Source of the DNA: Cherax quadricarinatus
Lineage: Eukaryota > Arthropoda > Malacostraca > Decapoda > Parastacidae
Length of the DNA stretch: 64,000 nt
NCBI RefSeq assembly: GCF_038502225.1
Contig: NC_091311.1
Coordinates: 32,938,506-33,002,505 of the forward strand
Direction: 5' to 3'
A program made the translations under genes and the position numbers. Positions 1 to 10,249 of this stretch are shown here, in pieces. The first letter of the stretch is position 1, and each line of letters starts with the position of its first letter. The notes beneath the pieces were generated by a model. That model saw only the letters and a list, made by a program, of their open reading frames with translations, searched no databases and was not told the origin of the DNA.

Positions 1-38
1 CTTCATAAATGTTACTTTGCTCACACTCCAACAGTACG

Positions 39-941
39 TCAAGTATTAAAAACCATTTGTCTCCATTCACTCCTATCAAACACGCTCATGCATGCCTGCT
101 GGAAGTCCAAGCCCCTCGCACACAAAACCTCCTTTACCCCCTCCCTCCAACCTTTCCTAGGCCGACCCCTACCCCGCCTTCCTTCCACTACAGACTGATA
201 CACTCTTGAAGTCATTCTGTTTCGTTCCATTCTCTCTACATGTCCGAACCACCTCAACAACCCTTCCTCAGCCCTCTGGACAACAGTTTTGGTAATCCCA
301 CACCTCCTCCTAACTTCCAAACTACGAATTCTCTGCATTATATTCACACCACGCATTGCCCTCAGACATGACATCTCCACTGCCTCCAGCCTTCTCCTCG
401 CTGCAACATTCATCACCCACGCTTCACACCCATATAAGAGCGTTGGTAAAACTATACTCTCATACATTCCCCTCTTTGCCTCCAAGGACAAAGTTCTTTG
501 TCTCCACAGACTCCTAAGTGCACCACTCACTCTTTTTCCCTCATCAATTCTATGATTCACCTCATCTTTCATAGACCCATCCGCTGACACGTCCACTCCC
601 AAATATCTGAATACGTTCACCTCCTCCATACTCTCTCCCTCCAATCTGATATTCAATCTTTCATCACCTAATCTTTTTGTTATCCTCATAACCTTACTCT
701 TTCCTGTATTCACCTTTAATTTTCTTCTTTTGCACACCCTACCAAATTCATCCACCAATCTCTGCAACTTCTCTTCAGAATCTCCCAAGAGCACAGTGTC
801 ATCAGCAAAGAGCAGCTGTGACAACTCCCACTTTGTGTGTGATTCTTTATCTTTTAACTCCACGCCTCTTGCCAAGACCCTCGCATTTACTTCTCTTACA
901 ACCACATCTATAAATATATTAAACAACCACGGTGACATCAC
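39..941 (-). pseudogene. RTE-like LINE reverse transcriptase, C-terminal half
   Basis: This open frame of 300 codons encodes the back half of a non-LTR retrotransposon reverse transcriptase. It opens at SPWLFNIFIDVVV, which in the family follows the block GLRQGC, and carries the catalytic FADD box at 798-809 (minus strand). Next come the KLKVNTGKSKVM block, the thumb, and a C-terminal tail with a Cys/His-like segment and arginine-rich GRGRPRKGW. It ends at a stop near position 39. The upstream half lies in another frame at 938-2176, so the enzyme is split. SPWLFN, FADDTVLL and the upstream GFRKGRGCVDQ block point to the RTE clade; a CR1-type assignment is less likely. The 3' UTR lies outside the window. 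It is a recent-looking but broken copy. Confidence 0.85.
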
Positions 942-2176
942 ACATCCCTAAGGCCTACTTTTACTGGGAAAAAATTTCCCTCTTTCCTACATACTCTAAC
1001 TTGAGCTTCACTATCCTCGTAAAAACTCTTCACTGCTTTCAGTAACCTACCTCCTACACCATACACTTGCAACATCTGCCACATTGCCTCCCTATCCACC
1101 CTGTCATACGCCTTTTCCAAATCCATAAATGCCACAAAGACCTCTTTAGCCTTATCTAAATACTGTTCACTTATATGTTTCACTGTAAACACCTGGTCCA
1201 CACACCCCCTACCTTTCCTAAAACCTCCTTGTTCATCTGCTATCCTATTCTCCGTCTTACTCTTAATTTTTTCAATTATAACTCTACCATACACTTTACC
1301 AGGTATACTCAACAGACTTATCCCCCTATAATTTTTGCACTCTCTTTTATCCCCTTTGCCTTTATACAAAGGAACTATGCATGCTCTCTGCCAATCCCTA
1401 GGTACCTTACCCTCTTCCATACATTTATTAAATAATTGCACCAACCACTCCAAAACTATATCCCCACCTGCTTTTAACATTTCTATCTTTATCCCATCAA
1501 TCCCGGCTGCCTTACCCACTTTCATTTTACCTACTGCCTCACGAACTTCCCCCACACTCACAACTGGCTCTTCCTCACTCCTACAAGATGTTATTCCTCC
1601 TTGCCCTATACACGAAATCACAGCTTCACTATCTTCATCAACATTTAGCAATTCCTCAAAATATTCCCTCCATCTTCCCAATACCTCTAACTCTCCATTT
1701 AATAACTCTCCTCTCCTATTTTTAACTGACAAATCCATTTGTTCTCTAGGCTTTCTTAACTTGTTAATCTCACTCCAAAACTTTTTCTTATTTTCAACAA
1801 AATTTGTTGATAACATCTCACCCACTCTCTCATTTGCTCTCTTTTTACATTGCTTCACCACTCTCTTAACCTCTCTCTTTTTTTCCATATACTCTTCCCT
1901 CCTTGCATCACTTCTACTTTGTAAAAACTTCTCATATGCTAAATTTTTCTCCCTTACTACTCTCTTTACATCATCATTCCACCAGTCGCTCCTCTTCCCT
2001 CCTGCACCGACTTTCCTGTAACCACAAACTTCTGCTGAACACTCTAACACTACATTTTTAAACCTACCCCATACCTCTTCGACCCCATTGCCTATGCTCT
2101 CATTAGCCCATCTATCCTCCAATAGCTGTTTATATCTTACCCTAACTGCCTCCTCTTTTAGTTTATAAACCTTCAC
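938..2176 (-). pseudogene. RTE-like LINE, endonuclease-RT linker and RT N-terminal half
   Basis: This frame of 412 codons holds a basic coiled linker and then the fingers and palm of the reverse transcriptase. Visible blocks are VGKMKVGKAAGIDGI, VPRDWQRACIVPLYKGKG, KNYRGISLLSIPGKVYGR, GFRKGRGCVDQVF and the first catalytic aspartate region FMDLEKAYDRVD. It ends at GLRDV followed by a stop where the family has GLRQGC. The next frame restarts at GCVMSPWLFN, which fits loss of about four bases near 948-952. The first methionine is not a true start: the homologous polyprotein continues upstream into the endonuclease. Confidence 0.85.
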
Positions 2177-2457
2177 CTCTCTCTTCCCTGATGCTTCTAT
2201 TCTCCTTGTATCCCATCTTTTACTCTCAGTGTAGCTACAACTAGAAAGTGATCTGATATATCTGTGGCCCCTCTATAAACATGTACATCCTGAAGTCTAC
2301 TCAACAGTCTTTTATCTACCAATACTTAATCCAACAAACTACTGTCATTTCGCCCTACATCATATCTTGTATACTTATTTATCCTCTTTTTCTTAAAATA
2401 TGTATTACCTATAACTAAACCCCTTTCTATACAAAGTTCAATCAAAGGGCTCCCATT

Positions 2458-2460
<3 letters not shown>
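2177..2460 (-). pseudogene. RTE-like LINE, endonuclease C-terminal remnant
   Basis: Translation of the minus strand gives the end of an APE-type endonuclease. Visible are GSPLIELCIERGLVIGNTYF, a KYTRYD segment, SLLD followed by a stop codon at 2326-2328, then VLVDKRLLSRLQDV and the catalytic-site block SDHFLV. A one-base shift near the AAAAGATGG stretch moves the frame into WDTRRIEASGKREVKVYKL, which continues into the linker at 2176. The copy is 5'-truncated at 2460, where a (TA)n tract begins. The first part of the endonuclease is therefore absent. Confidence 0.75.
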
Positions 2461-2495
<35 letters not shown>

Positions 2496-2509
2496 GTATA
2501 TATATATAA

Positions 2510-2554
<45 letters not shown>

Positions 2555-2560
2555 GTATAT
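2461..2560. repeat. (TA)n microsatellite with short interruptions
   Basis: Alternating TA with a few AATATG interruptions. It joins the truncated RTE LINE on the left to the small transposon on the right. Confidence 0.95.
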
Positions 2561-2942
2561 TAGTGCCGAATAGGCAGAACTTGCCATCTTGGCTTAAATA
2601 GCAACGCTCATCTTACCATATAAGACAAGCTAAAATTTGTGTAGCAATAATTTCGCCAGAATCATTCTGAACCTAACGAAAAAAATATATTTCACTGTTT
2701 GTTTAGTATTAATTTATTGTAAACAAATCTAAAATATATTTAGCTGGGTTAGGCTAAAATAAACTGTTTTTGTTATAATAAGGTTAGGTTAGTTTTCTAA
2801 GATTCTTTTGGTGCAAAATTATAAATTTTTGCATTAACATTAATGAAAAAATATATCTTTAAACGTATAAGAGAACATTTTAGAAAGGACTTAATTTTAA
2901 ACGAGTTTTTGCTAATTGACCAGTTTTACCTATTCGGCACTA
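2561..2942 (+). mobile_element. Small inverted-repeat element (MITE), copy 1
   Basis: The element is 382 bp and non-coding. It begins TAGTGCCGAATAGGCAGAAC and ends with the inverse, GTTTTACCTATTCGGCACTA. The 21-bp terminal inverted repeats differ at two positions. The outer TA at both ends could be a target-site duplication, which would suit a Tc1/mariner-type transposase acting in trans. The interior is AT-rich with GGTTAGGTTAG-like words. Related copies lie at 2953-3290 and 22060-22446. The superfamily is inferred only from the TA and the repeats. Confidence 0.75.
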
Positions 2943-2952
2943 CATACATATA

Positions 2953-3290
2953 TTTGGCTTAAATAGCAACACTCTTCTTGCCGAATAAGGGAAGCGAAAA
3001 TTTGTGTATGCAGTACTTTCGCAAAAATCATTCTGAAACTAACGAAACAAAATATATTTCATTGTGTTTATTAAAGTTTGTAAACTTACCTAAAATATAT
3101 TTAGTTGGATTAGGCTAAATTAAATTGCGCTTGTTATAATAAGGTTAGGCAAGTTTTCTAATGTTCTTTTGGTACAAAATTATTAATTTTTACATTAACA
3201 TAAATTAAAAAAAAGATACATCTTTAAACGTATAAGAGAAAATTTTAGAAATGAATTAATATTAAACGAGTTCTTGCTACTTGACGTATT
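2953..3290 (+). mobile_element. Small inverted-repeat element, copy 2, ends lost
   Basis: This stretch follows copy 1 base for base through the interior: TTGGCTTAAATAGCAAC, TTGCCGAATAAGG, ATTCTGAAACTAACGAAAC, GTTATAATAAGGTTAGGC and AAACGTATAAGAGAAAATTTT. Its outer left repeat is missing and its right end runs into (TA)n. It sits about 10 bp from copy 1 in the same orientation. Divergence is higher than a simple duplication would give. Confidence 0.65.
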
Positions 3291-3299
3291 CAGATATTC

Positions 3300-3301
<2 letters not shown>

Positions 3302-3392
<91 letters not shown>
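3302..3392. repeat. Compound (TA)n-(CA)n microsatellite
   Basis: About 27 TA units at 3302-3356 followed by about 16 CA units at 3361-3392. It separates the small transposon from the SINE pair. Confidence 0.95.
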
Positions 3393-3395
<3 letters not shown>

Positions 3396-3403
3396 TATAT
3401 ATA

Positions 3404-3505
3404 ACACTGCGACTAGCCAAGGACTTGAACCCATGCTGCTTTGGCCTGCCTCATGGTGGGAGAAAACTCATGACGCCTTAATCCACTGGACCATACAATC
3501 CTATA
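3404..3505 (-). mobile_element. tRNA-derived SINE head, inverted copy
   Basis: Read on the minus strand this is a tRNA-like sequence. Its box-A-like block TGGTCCAGTGG is complementary to 3483-3493 and its box-B block GGTTCAAGTCC is complementary to 3421-3431. It mirrors the plus-strand copy at 3630-3790, giving an inverted pair. Only a short stretch of the tail survives before the CA repeat. It is not a functional tRNA: the box A is imperfect and the cloverleaf does not close cleanly. Confidence 0.7.
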
Positions 3506-3629
3506 AAATACGGCTTGTACTACTACACCAAACAGTGACTAGAATGAAATTCGCCTAGAGTCATCCACACCATCGTATGTCCTTGGGTAGCGAGTGCAGC
3601 ATCCAGTTCCGCTGGATGCGCTACTCTTA
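3506..3629. other. Spacer between inverted SINE copies, with hairpin
   Basis: No gene is seen. It contains a hairpin of GCATCCAG, loop TTCCG, and CTGGATGC, extended by GTAGC/GCTAC after a one-sided bulge. The spacer may be part of the SINE unit rather than host DNA. Confidence 0.4.
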
Positions 3630-3790
3630 AGGATTGTTTGGTCCAGTGGATTAAGGCGTCATGAGTTTTCGCCCACCATGAGTCAGGCCAAAGCAGCACG
3701 GGTTCGAGTCCTTGGCTAGTCGCAGTGTTGTTGTTGATCAATACCACTCGTTCGTGGTCACAATAATTATATATATATTTATTTATTTAT
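3630..3790 (+). mobile_element. tRNA-derived SINE, forward copy
   Basis: The head carries a box-A-like TGGTCCAGTGG at 3639-3649 and a perfect box B, GGTTCGAGTCC, at 3701-3711, 51 bases apart as in a tRNA gene. A tail with GTTGTTGTTGATCAATACC follows and the unit ends in (TA)n and (TTTA)n. It would be an RNA polymerase III transcript mobilised by a LINE. The parental tRNA is not certain. Confidence 0.75.
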
Positions 3791-4074
3791 TTATGTAAAT
3801 ATTGCCAAGAGTGCTCAATGATAACCAAAGTCAAAATGCTTGTATAATACTACCTACCCTTCACCACTCTAACAGTCAACATGACAACCTTATACTACCA
3901 CCGTCACCACCACCTCCCCCACCACCTCCCCCAGCCAAAGAATTATTCCTGCATTACCCAGATAAACCATCCCCCGTCTAGGCAAGTTATCTCATGGTTT
4001 TAAACCGAAAATCTAGTTACCAGTTCATGGAGTGAGTAAACAAGAAGTGTAAAATGAACCTTTCCTTACTGAGT
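3791..4074. other. No recognised feature
   Basis: Intergenic sequence with a short CACC-rich patch near 3890-3940. Nothing coding or repeat-derived was recognised. Confidence 0.5.
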
Positions 4075-4560
4075 AACAGCAGCTTCTCTTTTCGACGATT
4101 TTGGAGATCTGTTCCCAGACCAGATGGCCTGATCAATCAGGTTGTTGGTGCCGGCGGCACGCAGTCTAGGAAATGCATTAGATCCCAGCTGCTCGGGAAC
4201 TAACCTGATGAATTTACCAAGGTCCCTTTTGACAGCAACCACAGGTTTGTTGATCTTCCTTAAGCACGTAGGATTGACGTTGAGAAGTAGAGGACCTCTT
4301 ACATTGATTGATACCCTGCTTTTCCTTAGAGGTATTCTCCACTGTCTACCAATTCTGCCACTTTCATTCGAAGTGATTTCAGAGCGCAGTTCCTCCAGGA
4401 TTTTCCATTTATAAATTATGATTATCCTACGTTACAAGAAGTACAATTCAAGAGACTTCAAACATTCCCAGTAGTTTGTTTGAAGTTAAACAGGACGTAT
4501 AGGTCCTCAGTCTCTCGCATTAAACTCTCGCTGTATTGAATGGTTCCAGTTTGTCTTGTG
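4075..4560 (-). mobile_element. LINE1 C-terminal and 3' end fragment
   Basis: The minus strand carries the C-terminal domain typical of the LINE1 family here. Visible are a YWERL-like block (NYWECLKSLELYFLERR), a KWKILEEL segment, RIGRQWRIPLRKSR, INVRGPLLLNVNPTCL and AAGTNNLIDQA, followed by the conserved GC-rich 3' end. Several stops and shifts are present. It is 5'-truncated and decayed. Confidence 0.7.
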
Positions 4561-4597
4561 CTCCATTTCAGTCTCTAGTTCCTCCATTCTTTCTTCT

Positions 4598-4785
4598 AAA
4601 AGGAACTTTCAAGAGGGAACCTGATAAGCTTAAGTCAATTTATCAGCCGGGCTGTGGTTAATACGTTTGACTGCGTGCGGCAAGCAGTAATAACATGTTT
4701 GGTCAGGCCGTGATCCACCAGGGTTGGTCTGGGATGGGGCTGCGGGAGAGTTGACCCCGAAAAAACATCCTTCAGGTATAGGGAA
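4598..4785 (+). mobile_element. LINE1 3' end fragment
   Basis: The plus strand reads KREL, a CAGCCGGGCTGTGG block, LRAASSNN and a GC-rich 3' tail ending near AACATCCTTCAGGTA. This matches the ends of the better LINE1 copies at 62470-62600 and 63600-63755. It is only the last 190 bp of the element. Confidence 0.65.
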
Positions 4786-4940
4786 GTAGCTGCAATTCGT
4801 CCTCATTGAACATCATACTGCTGTCTGTGACCCATTAGAAGACTATATCTACTTGAAGATTCGCTACGTCTTCGATGGACACCACTCTTAGAGATTCCAG
4901 TGCCAATAGCGAAGGTTGTTACACTGACTCATGCCCTTAT
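4785..4940 (-). mobile_element. LINE1 reverse transcriptase fragment
   Basis: The minus strand reads VSIEDVANLQVDI, then a stop, then WVTDSSMMFNEDELQLL. This is the segment just after the catalytic box in LINE1 (compare SIEDTARLQADIN in copy F). It is a short piece abutting an oppositely oriented LINE1 end. Confidence 0.6.
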
Positions 4941-5257
4941 CTACGTGGGATAAATGAATGAGACAGAATAAGTGTAATGAGGGACTGCGGCAGCTTCTTG
5001 TTCAAATATATATACAACCTGCTTGAGAAATTGTAATCACAAGACATAAGATAACTGAAATACCTGATAAGTATCAGTTAGTATGCCAAATGTATGTTAA
5101 TCTCAACTCTCATATTAATATTAAGTCCTGCATCAAACTAGTCACATTCAGTATGACATCAAAACAAGTTAGACTCGCTATAGCGTACTAAAATGTGCAT
5201 CCCTAAAGTACGCGACTCCCAGGTCAGAGTTGAGAGGTAAGCGTGTATGTGTACTCA
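4941..5257. other. No recognised feature
   Basis: Unique-looking AT-rich sequence. No coding signal or known repeat was seen. Confidence 0.5.
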
Positions 5258-5924
5258 CCTAGTTGTGGTTGCAGGGGTAGAGTCTCAGCTCCTGGCCCCG
5301 CCTCTTCACTGGCCTTTACTCAGTCACTACCCGCTCCATGAGCTTTATCATACCTCTCCTTAGAACTATGTATAGATCCTGCCTCCACTACATCACTTCC
5401 CAGACTATTCCACTTCCTGACAACTCTGTAACTGAAGAAATACTTCCTGACATCCCTGTGGTTCATCTGAGTCTTCAACTTCCAACTGTGACCCCTTGTT
5501 GCTGTGTCCCATCTCTGGAACATATTGTGTCTGTCCACCTTGTCTATTCCTCTCAGTATTTTATATGTCGTTATCATATCCCCCCCCCTCTCTCCTGTCT
5601 TCCAGTGTCGTCAGGTTGATTTCCCTTAACCTCTCCTCATAGGACATATCCCTTAGCTCCGGGACTAGTCTTGCTGCAAACCTTTGCACTAGTTTCCTTA
5701 CGTGCTTGTCTAGGTGAGGGTTCCAAACTGGCCCTGCCTACTCCAGTACAGGCCTAATGTATACAGTGTACAGGGTCCTGAATAACTCCTTATTAAGATG
5801 TCGGAATGCTGTTCTCAGGTTTGCCAATCACCCATGTGCTGCCACAGTTATTTGGTTGATGCGCGCCTCAAGAGATGAGCCCGGTGTTATACTCGCCCCA
5901 AGATTGTTTTTCTTGAGAGGTTTG

Positions 5925-5926
<2 letters not shown>
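5258..5926 (-). mobile_element. LINE2 reverse transcriptase C-terminus and 3' end
   Basis: On the minus strand, pieces of a CR1/L2-like protein are legible. First comes a thumb region with SSLEARINQITVAAHG, then LFRTLYTVYIRPVLE, PELRDMSYEERLREINL and MITTYKILRGIDKVD. RGHSWKLKTQ, YFFSYRVVRKWNSL and SIHSSKERYD follow. Downstream is the 3' end: GGCGGGGCCAGGAGCTGAG, CCCCTGCAACCACAACTAGG and GTGAGTACACAT. Frames are broken in places. The 5' edge is a (GT)n tract at 5927, so the copy is truncated there. The same family appears at 18943-19012 and 63841-64000. Confidence 0.8.

Positions 5927-5979
<53 letters not shown>
5927..5979. repeat. (GT)n microsatellite
   Basis: About 26 GT units directly at the truncated edge of the LINE2 copy. 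Confidence 0.95.
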
Positions 5980-5983
<4 letters not shown>

Positions 5984-6145
5984 ATTATGCAGATACCATC
6001 TAGTCAGACTGCCTCCACAAAATAATGCTTAGGCAACAAGAAGGAAATCACAGACCATTCAATCCAAGAACAGGCGGAGCCTATACAGCTGGGCAGATAC
6101 TAAGTCCACTGGCTACTAACTTTGCAAATGCAAACATATTCTTAG

Positions 6146-6900
6146 GACTAAACCCCTCGCCACCACCCAAACAACCCCCCCACCTCGATACCACCTAAAT
6201 CTCCTCACCCTCATCCAAACAACTCGCTCACCATCACCCAAACAGCATCCTCGCCACCCAAACACCCCTCCTCTCACCACCACCCAAACAACCATCCTCG
6301 CACCACCGCCCAAACAACCCTCCCATCACCACCACCCAAACAACCCTCCCATCACCACCACCCAAACAACCCTCCCATCACCACCACCCAAACAACCCTC
6401 CCATCACCACCACCCAAACAACCCTCCCATCACCACCACCCAAACAACCCTCCCATCACCACCACCCAAACAACCCTCCCATCACCACCCCAACAACCCA
6501 CCCCGCACCACCACCCAAACGACCCGCCCCGCACCACCACCCAAACAACCCTCCCATCACCACCACCCAAACAACCCTCCCATCACCACCACCCAAACAC
6601 CCCTCCTCTCACCACCACCCAAACAACCATCCTCGCACCACCGCCCAAACAACCTTCCTCTCACCACCACCCAAACAACCCTCCCATCACCACCACCCAA
6701 ACAACCCTCCTCTCACCACCCAAACAACCCTCCTCTCACCACCCAAACAACCCTCCTCTCACCACCCAAACAACATTCCTCTCACCACCCAAACCCTCAC
6801 CACCACCCAAACAAACCGCTCACCACTCAAACAACCCTTCACCACCCAAACAGCCCTCCCCTCACCGCCACCCAAACAACCCCCTCACCATCCACTCCGC
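6146..6900. repeat. 26-bp minisatellite, CACC-rich
   Basis: Tandem units of about 26 bp built on ACCACCACCCAAACAACCCT. Units are near-identical at 6320-6480 and shorter variants of about 20 bp occur at 6710-6790. The strand is strongly C/A rich. No coding role is apparent; the minus-strand frame inside it is low-complexity. Confidence 0.9.
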
Positions 6901-7084
6901 ACCATCTTCAGTGTTTGTATGGATGGAGAGACCCTGAATGAATAGCCGGGGTGGAATCCTTTGGGGGTAGGGTGGTGCCCAAGGAGGGGTGAAGTCCAAG
7001 GGAAAGGGTGGAGCCCTGGGCACCTTAGTGTCCAGGCTTCAATGACTGGCTACAGCACATCTTAAATTGCGAAGATAACTGATG

Positions 7085-7250
7085 TGTAAAATAGATAACA
7101 CTTGTTATAGATAACACCTGTGATATAGTACCTGTGTTATAGATAACTCCTGTGATATAACACCTGTTATAGATAACATCTATGATATAACACCTGTTGT
7201 AGATAACACCTGTGATATAACACCTGTGATATAACACCTGTGATAATAAC
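7085..7250. repeat. Short minisatellite of ATAACACCTGT units
   Basis: Degenerate tandem repeats of GATATAACACCTGT and AGATAACACCTGT, about 15 to 18 bp each. Confidence 0.85.
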
Positions 7251-7268
7251 ACTTGTAGTGCAGATAAT

Positions 7269-7795
7269 AAGATAGCTATCTGGATAGGCTAGAAAATCCT
7301 ACACCAAATATTTTACTCCTTGGAGATTTTAATCTCCCTCATGTAAAATGGAAGATGGCGCAACGTAATGTTATACCAGAAATATCTCCGGGAAGCAGCC
7401 TGGCTCAACAGGTACATACCAGGGAACTAATGAGGCTTTGTGAAAAGTACTCATTGAACCAACAGATAACTGATCCCACTAGAAATGAAAATACTCTGGA
7501 TTTGATATTTACAAACAACGAGGAGCTAATCAGAGACATAACAGTTACAAAAACAATATATTCTGATCACAACATCATAGAAGTTCAGACTAGTATTAAC
7601 TCAAGGTTAGGGAACTGCGTCACTAATGTTGGAGACGGAATGCTCAGTAAGTTTAATTTTAACAACCATAGAATTGAGTGGGAAAAAATAAACCAAGAGC
7701 TATCAGATATGTCCTGGGAATCAGACATGAGCACCTTAAATTCCCACCATTGTCTACTGTTTTATACTGTTTCCAATAGAAAAAAAAGTGTCTAG
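7269..7795 (+). pseudogene. LINE1 copy A, endonuclease C-terminal part
   Basis: An open frame running from about 7280 encodes the second half of an APE-type endonuclease, which nicks target DNA for reverse transcription. The GDFN catalytic motif is at 7322-7333 within NILLLGDFNLPHVKW. TLDLIFTNNEELI follows, and the SDH motif is at 7562-7570 in YSDHNIIEVQT. A linker, KFNFNNHRIEWEKINQEL, comes next. The apparent start at 7355 is internal. The N-terminal half is missing, so the copy is 5'-truncated just right of the minisatellite. The frame stops at 7793. Confidence 0.85.
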
Positions 7796-7939
7796 AGAAG
7801 CTGAAAATAGAAGCATACAAGGTATGTATGAAGCACGTACCATTGACAAAACCCAGAAGATCAGATACAGAGAGAGGGAGAGAGAGAGAACGAGCGTATG
7901 AGATGGTACAGAAGAAAACGGGTTATTGAATTGTTAAAA

Positions 7940-7947
7940 CACACACA

Positions 7948-8040
<93 letters not shown>
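7940..8040. repeat. (CA)n microsatellite inside LINE1 copy A
   Basis: About 50 CA units lie between the linker and the reverse transcriptase of copy A. In copy B the matching point (about 41760) holds only a run of A, so the tract grew or was inserted in copy A alone. A nearby (GA)n at 7870-7890 marks the site where copy B has its own (CA)n. Confidence 0.95.
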
Positions 8041-8043
<3 letters not shown>

Positions 8044-9510
8044 CTGCAAAAGATGAAAGATAGGCTTAGCCGAGAGATCACTGAATTAGAGAAAAAACTA
8101 AGGATGTCATACCTCGCAGAAGACGTACAAGGGGAACAAATGGCCATACAGGATATTGCAAGAAACCCAAAGTATTTTTATTCCTATGCAAAATCGAAGC
8201 TAAGAACTACCTGTAGAATTGGACCGTTATTGAGAGGAGATTCGTATACTGACGATGAACAGGAAATGAGTGAAATCCTAAAAGAACAATACGAGTCGGT
8301 CTTCAGCAATCCACTAAATGACAGCAAGGTAGAAAATGTAGAAATATTTTTCACCCCAGCAGAAGGCCGCGCAGACCATTAGTACTGACATTAGTACTAG
8401 TCCTATAATTTCGAAAAAGAAATGGATAATATGCCCACTCAGCACCTGGACCAGATTCACGGAATGCCCTGTTTATAGAGAAGTGCAAAGTACCACAAGC
8501 ACAAGCCCTCAGTATTCTTTGGATGAAGAGCTTAGAGGGAGGTAGATTACTAGCTAAAAATTACAGACCAGTAGCCCTAACTTCTAAAATAAAAATCTTC
8601 GAAAGAGTGATGAGACGGCAGATTACAAAGTTCATGGACCAGCTCAACCAGCATAACGCGAACCACCATGGTTTTAGAGCAGGACGATCATGTCTGTCAC
8701 AGCTGCTGAACCATTATGACAGAATTAAGGAGGCATTGGAAGAAGACCAAAACGCAGATGTGATTTACAGATTTTGCAAAGGCGTTGACAAATGCGATCA
8801 TGTAGTGATGGCACACAAACTGAGCGCCATAAGCATTACGGGGAAGGTAGGAAGATAGATTTTCGGGTTCCTAACACACAACACAACTAGTAGTAGTAAA
8901 CAGAGCAAGATCCAAGGTCAGCGAGGTCAAAAGCTCAGTGCCCCAAGGCACTGTCCTGGCACCTCTGCTGTTTCTCATCCTTATAGCAGACATAGAACAA
9001 AACACTCGTCACCCTTTCGTATTATCATTTGCAGATGACACTAAAATAAGCACGAGAGTCACTAAGGTGGATGATACTGAAAAATTACAGGAAGACATAA
9101 GCAGGGTTTTCCAGTGGGAAGTGGAGAACAACATGCCGTTCAATGGAGAGAATGAAGAACTCAAAAGGAACACTATATACAAAACTCAAGAGGGTCACCT
9201 AATAGAACGAGAGAAACACGTAAAAAACCTGGGAATAATTGTCAGCTGGCATTTCTTTTCAGGAACATAACAAGACAAAGATCACGACAGCCAGGAAGAT
9301 GATGGGGTGGGTATTGAAAGTTTTCAAAACAAAGGAAATAATGCCGATGGTGACATTGTTCAAATCGCTAGTGCTCCCTCATTTAGAATATTCCTCAGTG
9401 CTGACGGCCCCGTTCAAAGCAGGAGAAATATTAGAGCTGGAACAAATACAAAGATTGTTACGGCTCACATTGAGCCAGTGAATCACTTAAATTACTGGGA
9501 ACGCCTTTAA
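8041..9510 (+). pseudogene. LINE1 copy A, reverse transcriptase domain
   Basis: Several frames together cover the reverse transcriptase. The linker (SREITELEKKLRMSYL, RNPKYFYSYAKSKLR) is at 8041-8382. NYRPVALTS, IFERVMRRQITKF, HHGFRAGRSCLSQLLNHYD and a damaged first-aspartate region follow at 8523-8858. The box PQGTVLAPLLFLILIADI and catalytic FADDT (9028-9042) are at 8938-9270. The thumb, KSLVLPHLEYSSVLTAPFK, is at 9239-9481. The YxDD-type aspartates are intact but at least three frame breaks and stops separate the pieces. The family resembles CR1/L2-group LINEs. Confidence 0.85.
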
Positions 9511-9960
9511 GTCTTGAACATGTACTCATTGGATTGGAGTAGAGAGAGAGACACGATAATATAAACCTGGAAAGTACTCGAGGGCCTGGTCCCAAATCTG
9601 CACACTGCCATAACATACTGGAGTGAGAGATATGGGAGGAGGCGTAAAATAAACCCAGTGAGGAGCAGGGGTGCGGTGGGGACAGTAAGATAACACTATC
9701 AACATCCCGGGTCCCAGACTATTCAACATCTTCCCTGAAGATATCAGAAACACGGCTGGAACAAGTGTAGAAGCCTTCAAGAGGAAACTGGACAAGTATC
9801 TTCATCAGGTGCCAGATCAACCAGGCTGTGATGTATATGTGGAACAGCGGGCCTCCAGCAGAAACAGCCTGGTTGATCAGGCAAGCACCGAACGAGCCTG
9901 GCCCATGGCCCAGCTCAGAGAGTAGTTAAACTCTCGAAACTCTTAAGGCATATCAGAGGC
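9511..9960 (+). pseudogene. LINE1 copy A, C-terminus and 3' end
   Basis: The conserved C-terminal block is readable across frame breaks as TWKVLEGLVPNLHT and RSRGAVGTVR. The 3' end follows, with CCAGATCAACCAGGCTGTGA and AGCAACAGCCTGGTTGATCA-like words. Copy B has the same end and closes near 43790. This 3' end defines one subfamily; copies D, F and G carry a slightly different one. Confidence 0.75.
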
Positions 9961-10103
9961 ACTTTTCAAGGTGTAATGATGCTGACCAGTTGCATTTCAG
10001 CTGTTGCAGCTGTTCTAATACTCCTCGCATCAAACCTCATTGCAACCCATACTTCCGAGTTTAGTGCTTGCCTACGAATAATAATAATGGATTAGGTGGA
10101 GAC

Positions 10104-10105
<2 letters not shown>

Positions 10106-10140
<35 letters not shown>
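10106..10140. repeat. (GT)n microsatellite
   Basis: About 17 GT units; no other structure. Confidence 0.95.
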
Positions 10141-10142
<2 letters not shown>

Positions 10143-10249
10143 CCGCCGACATGTTTGCGAGGGTCGTCGTCTCTCCTAGTCACACCTGGTTCACCTACAA
10201 TGTACCTGCTTGTTGGCTTCTAGCTTCTTTTGACTGATCATAATAACGC

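Noticed and set aside
2700..3170. Arthropod telomere repeat (TTAGG) in GGTTAGGTTAG words
   Set aside because: Only two or three words occur and all are inside the small transposon, which recurs at 22060-22446 without any telomere.
3630..3725. Functional tRNA gene
   Set aside because: Box B is perfect, but box A is imperfect, the acceptor stem does not close and a LINE-type tail follows, so a SINE fits better.
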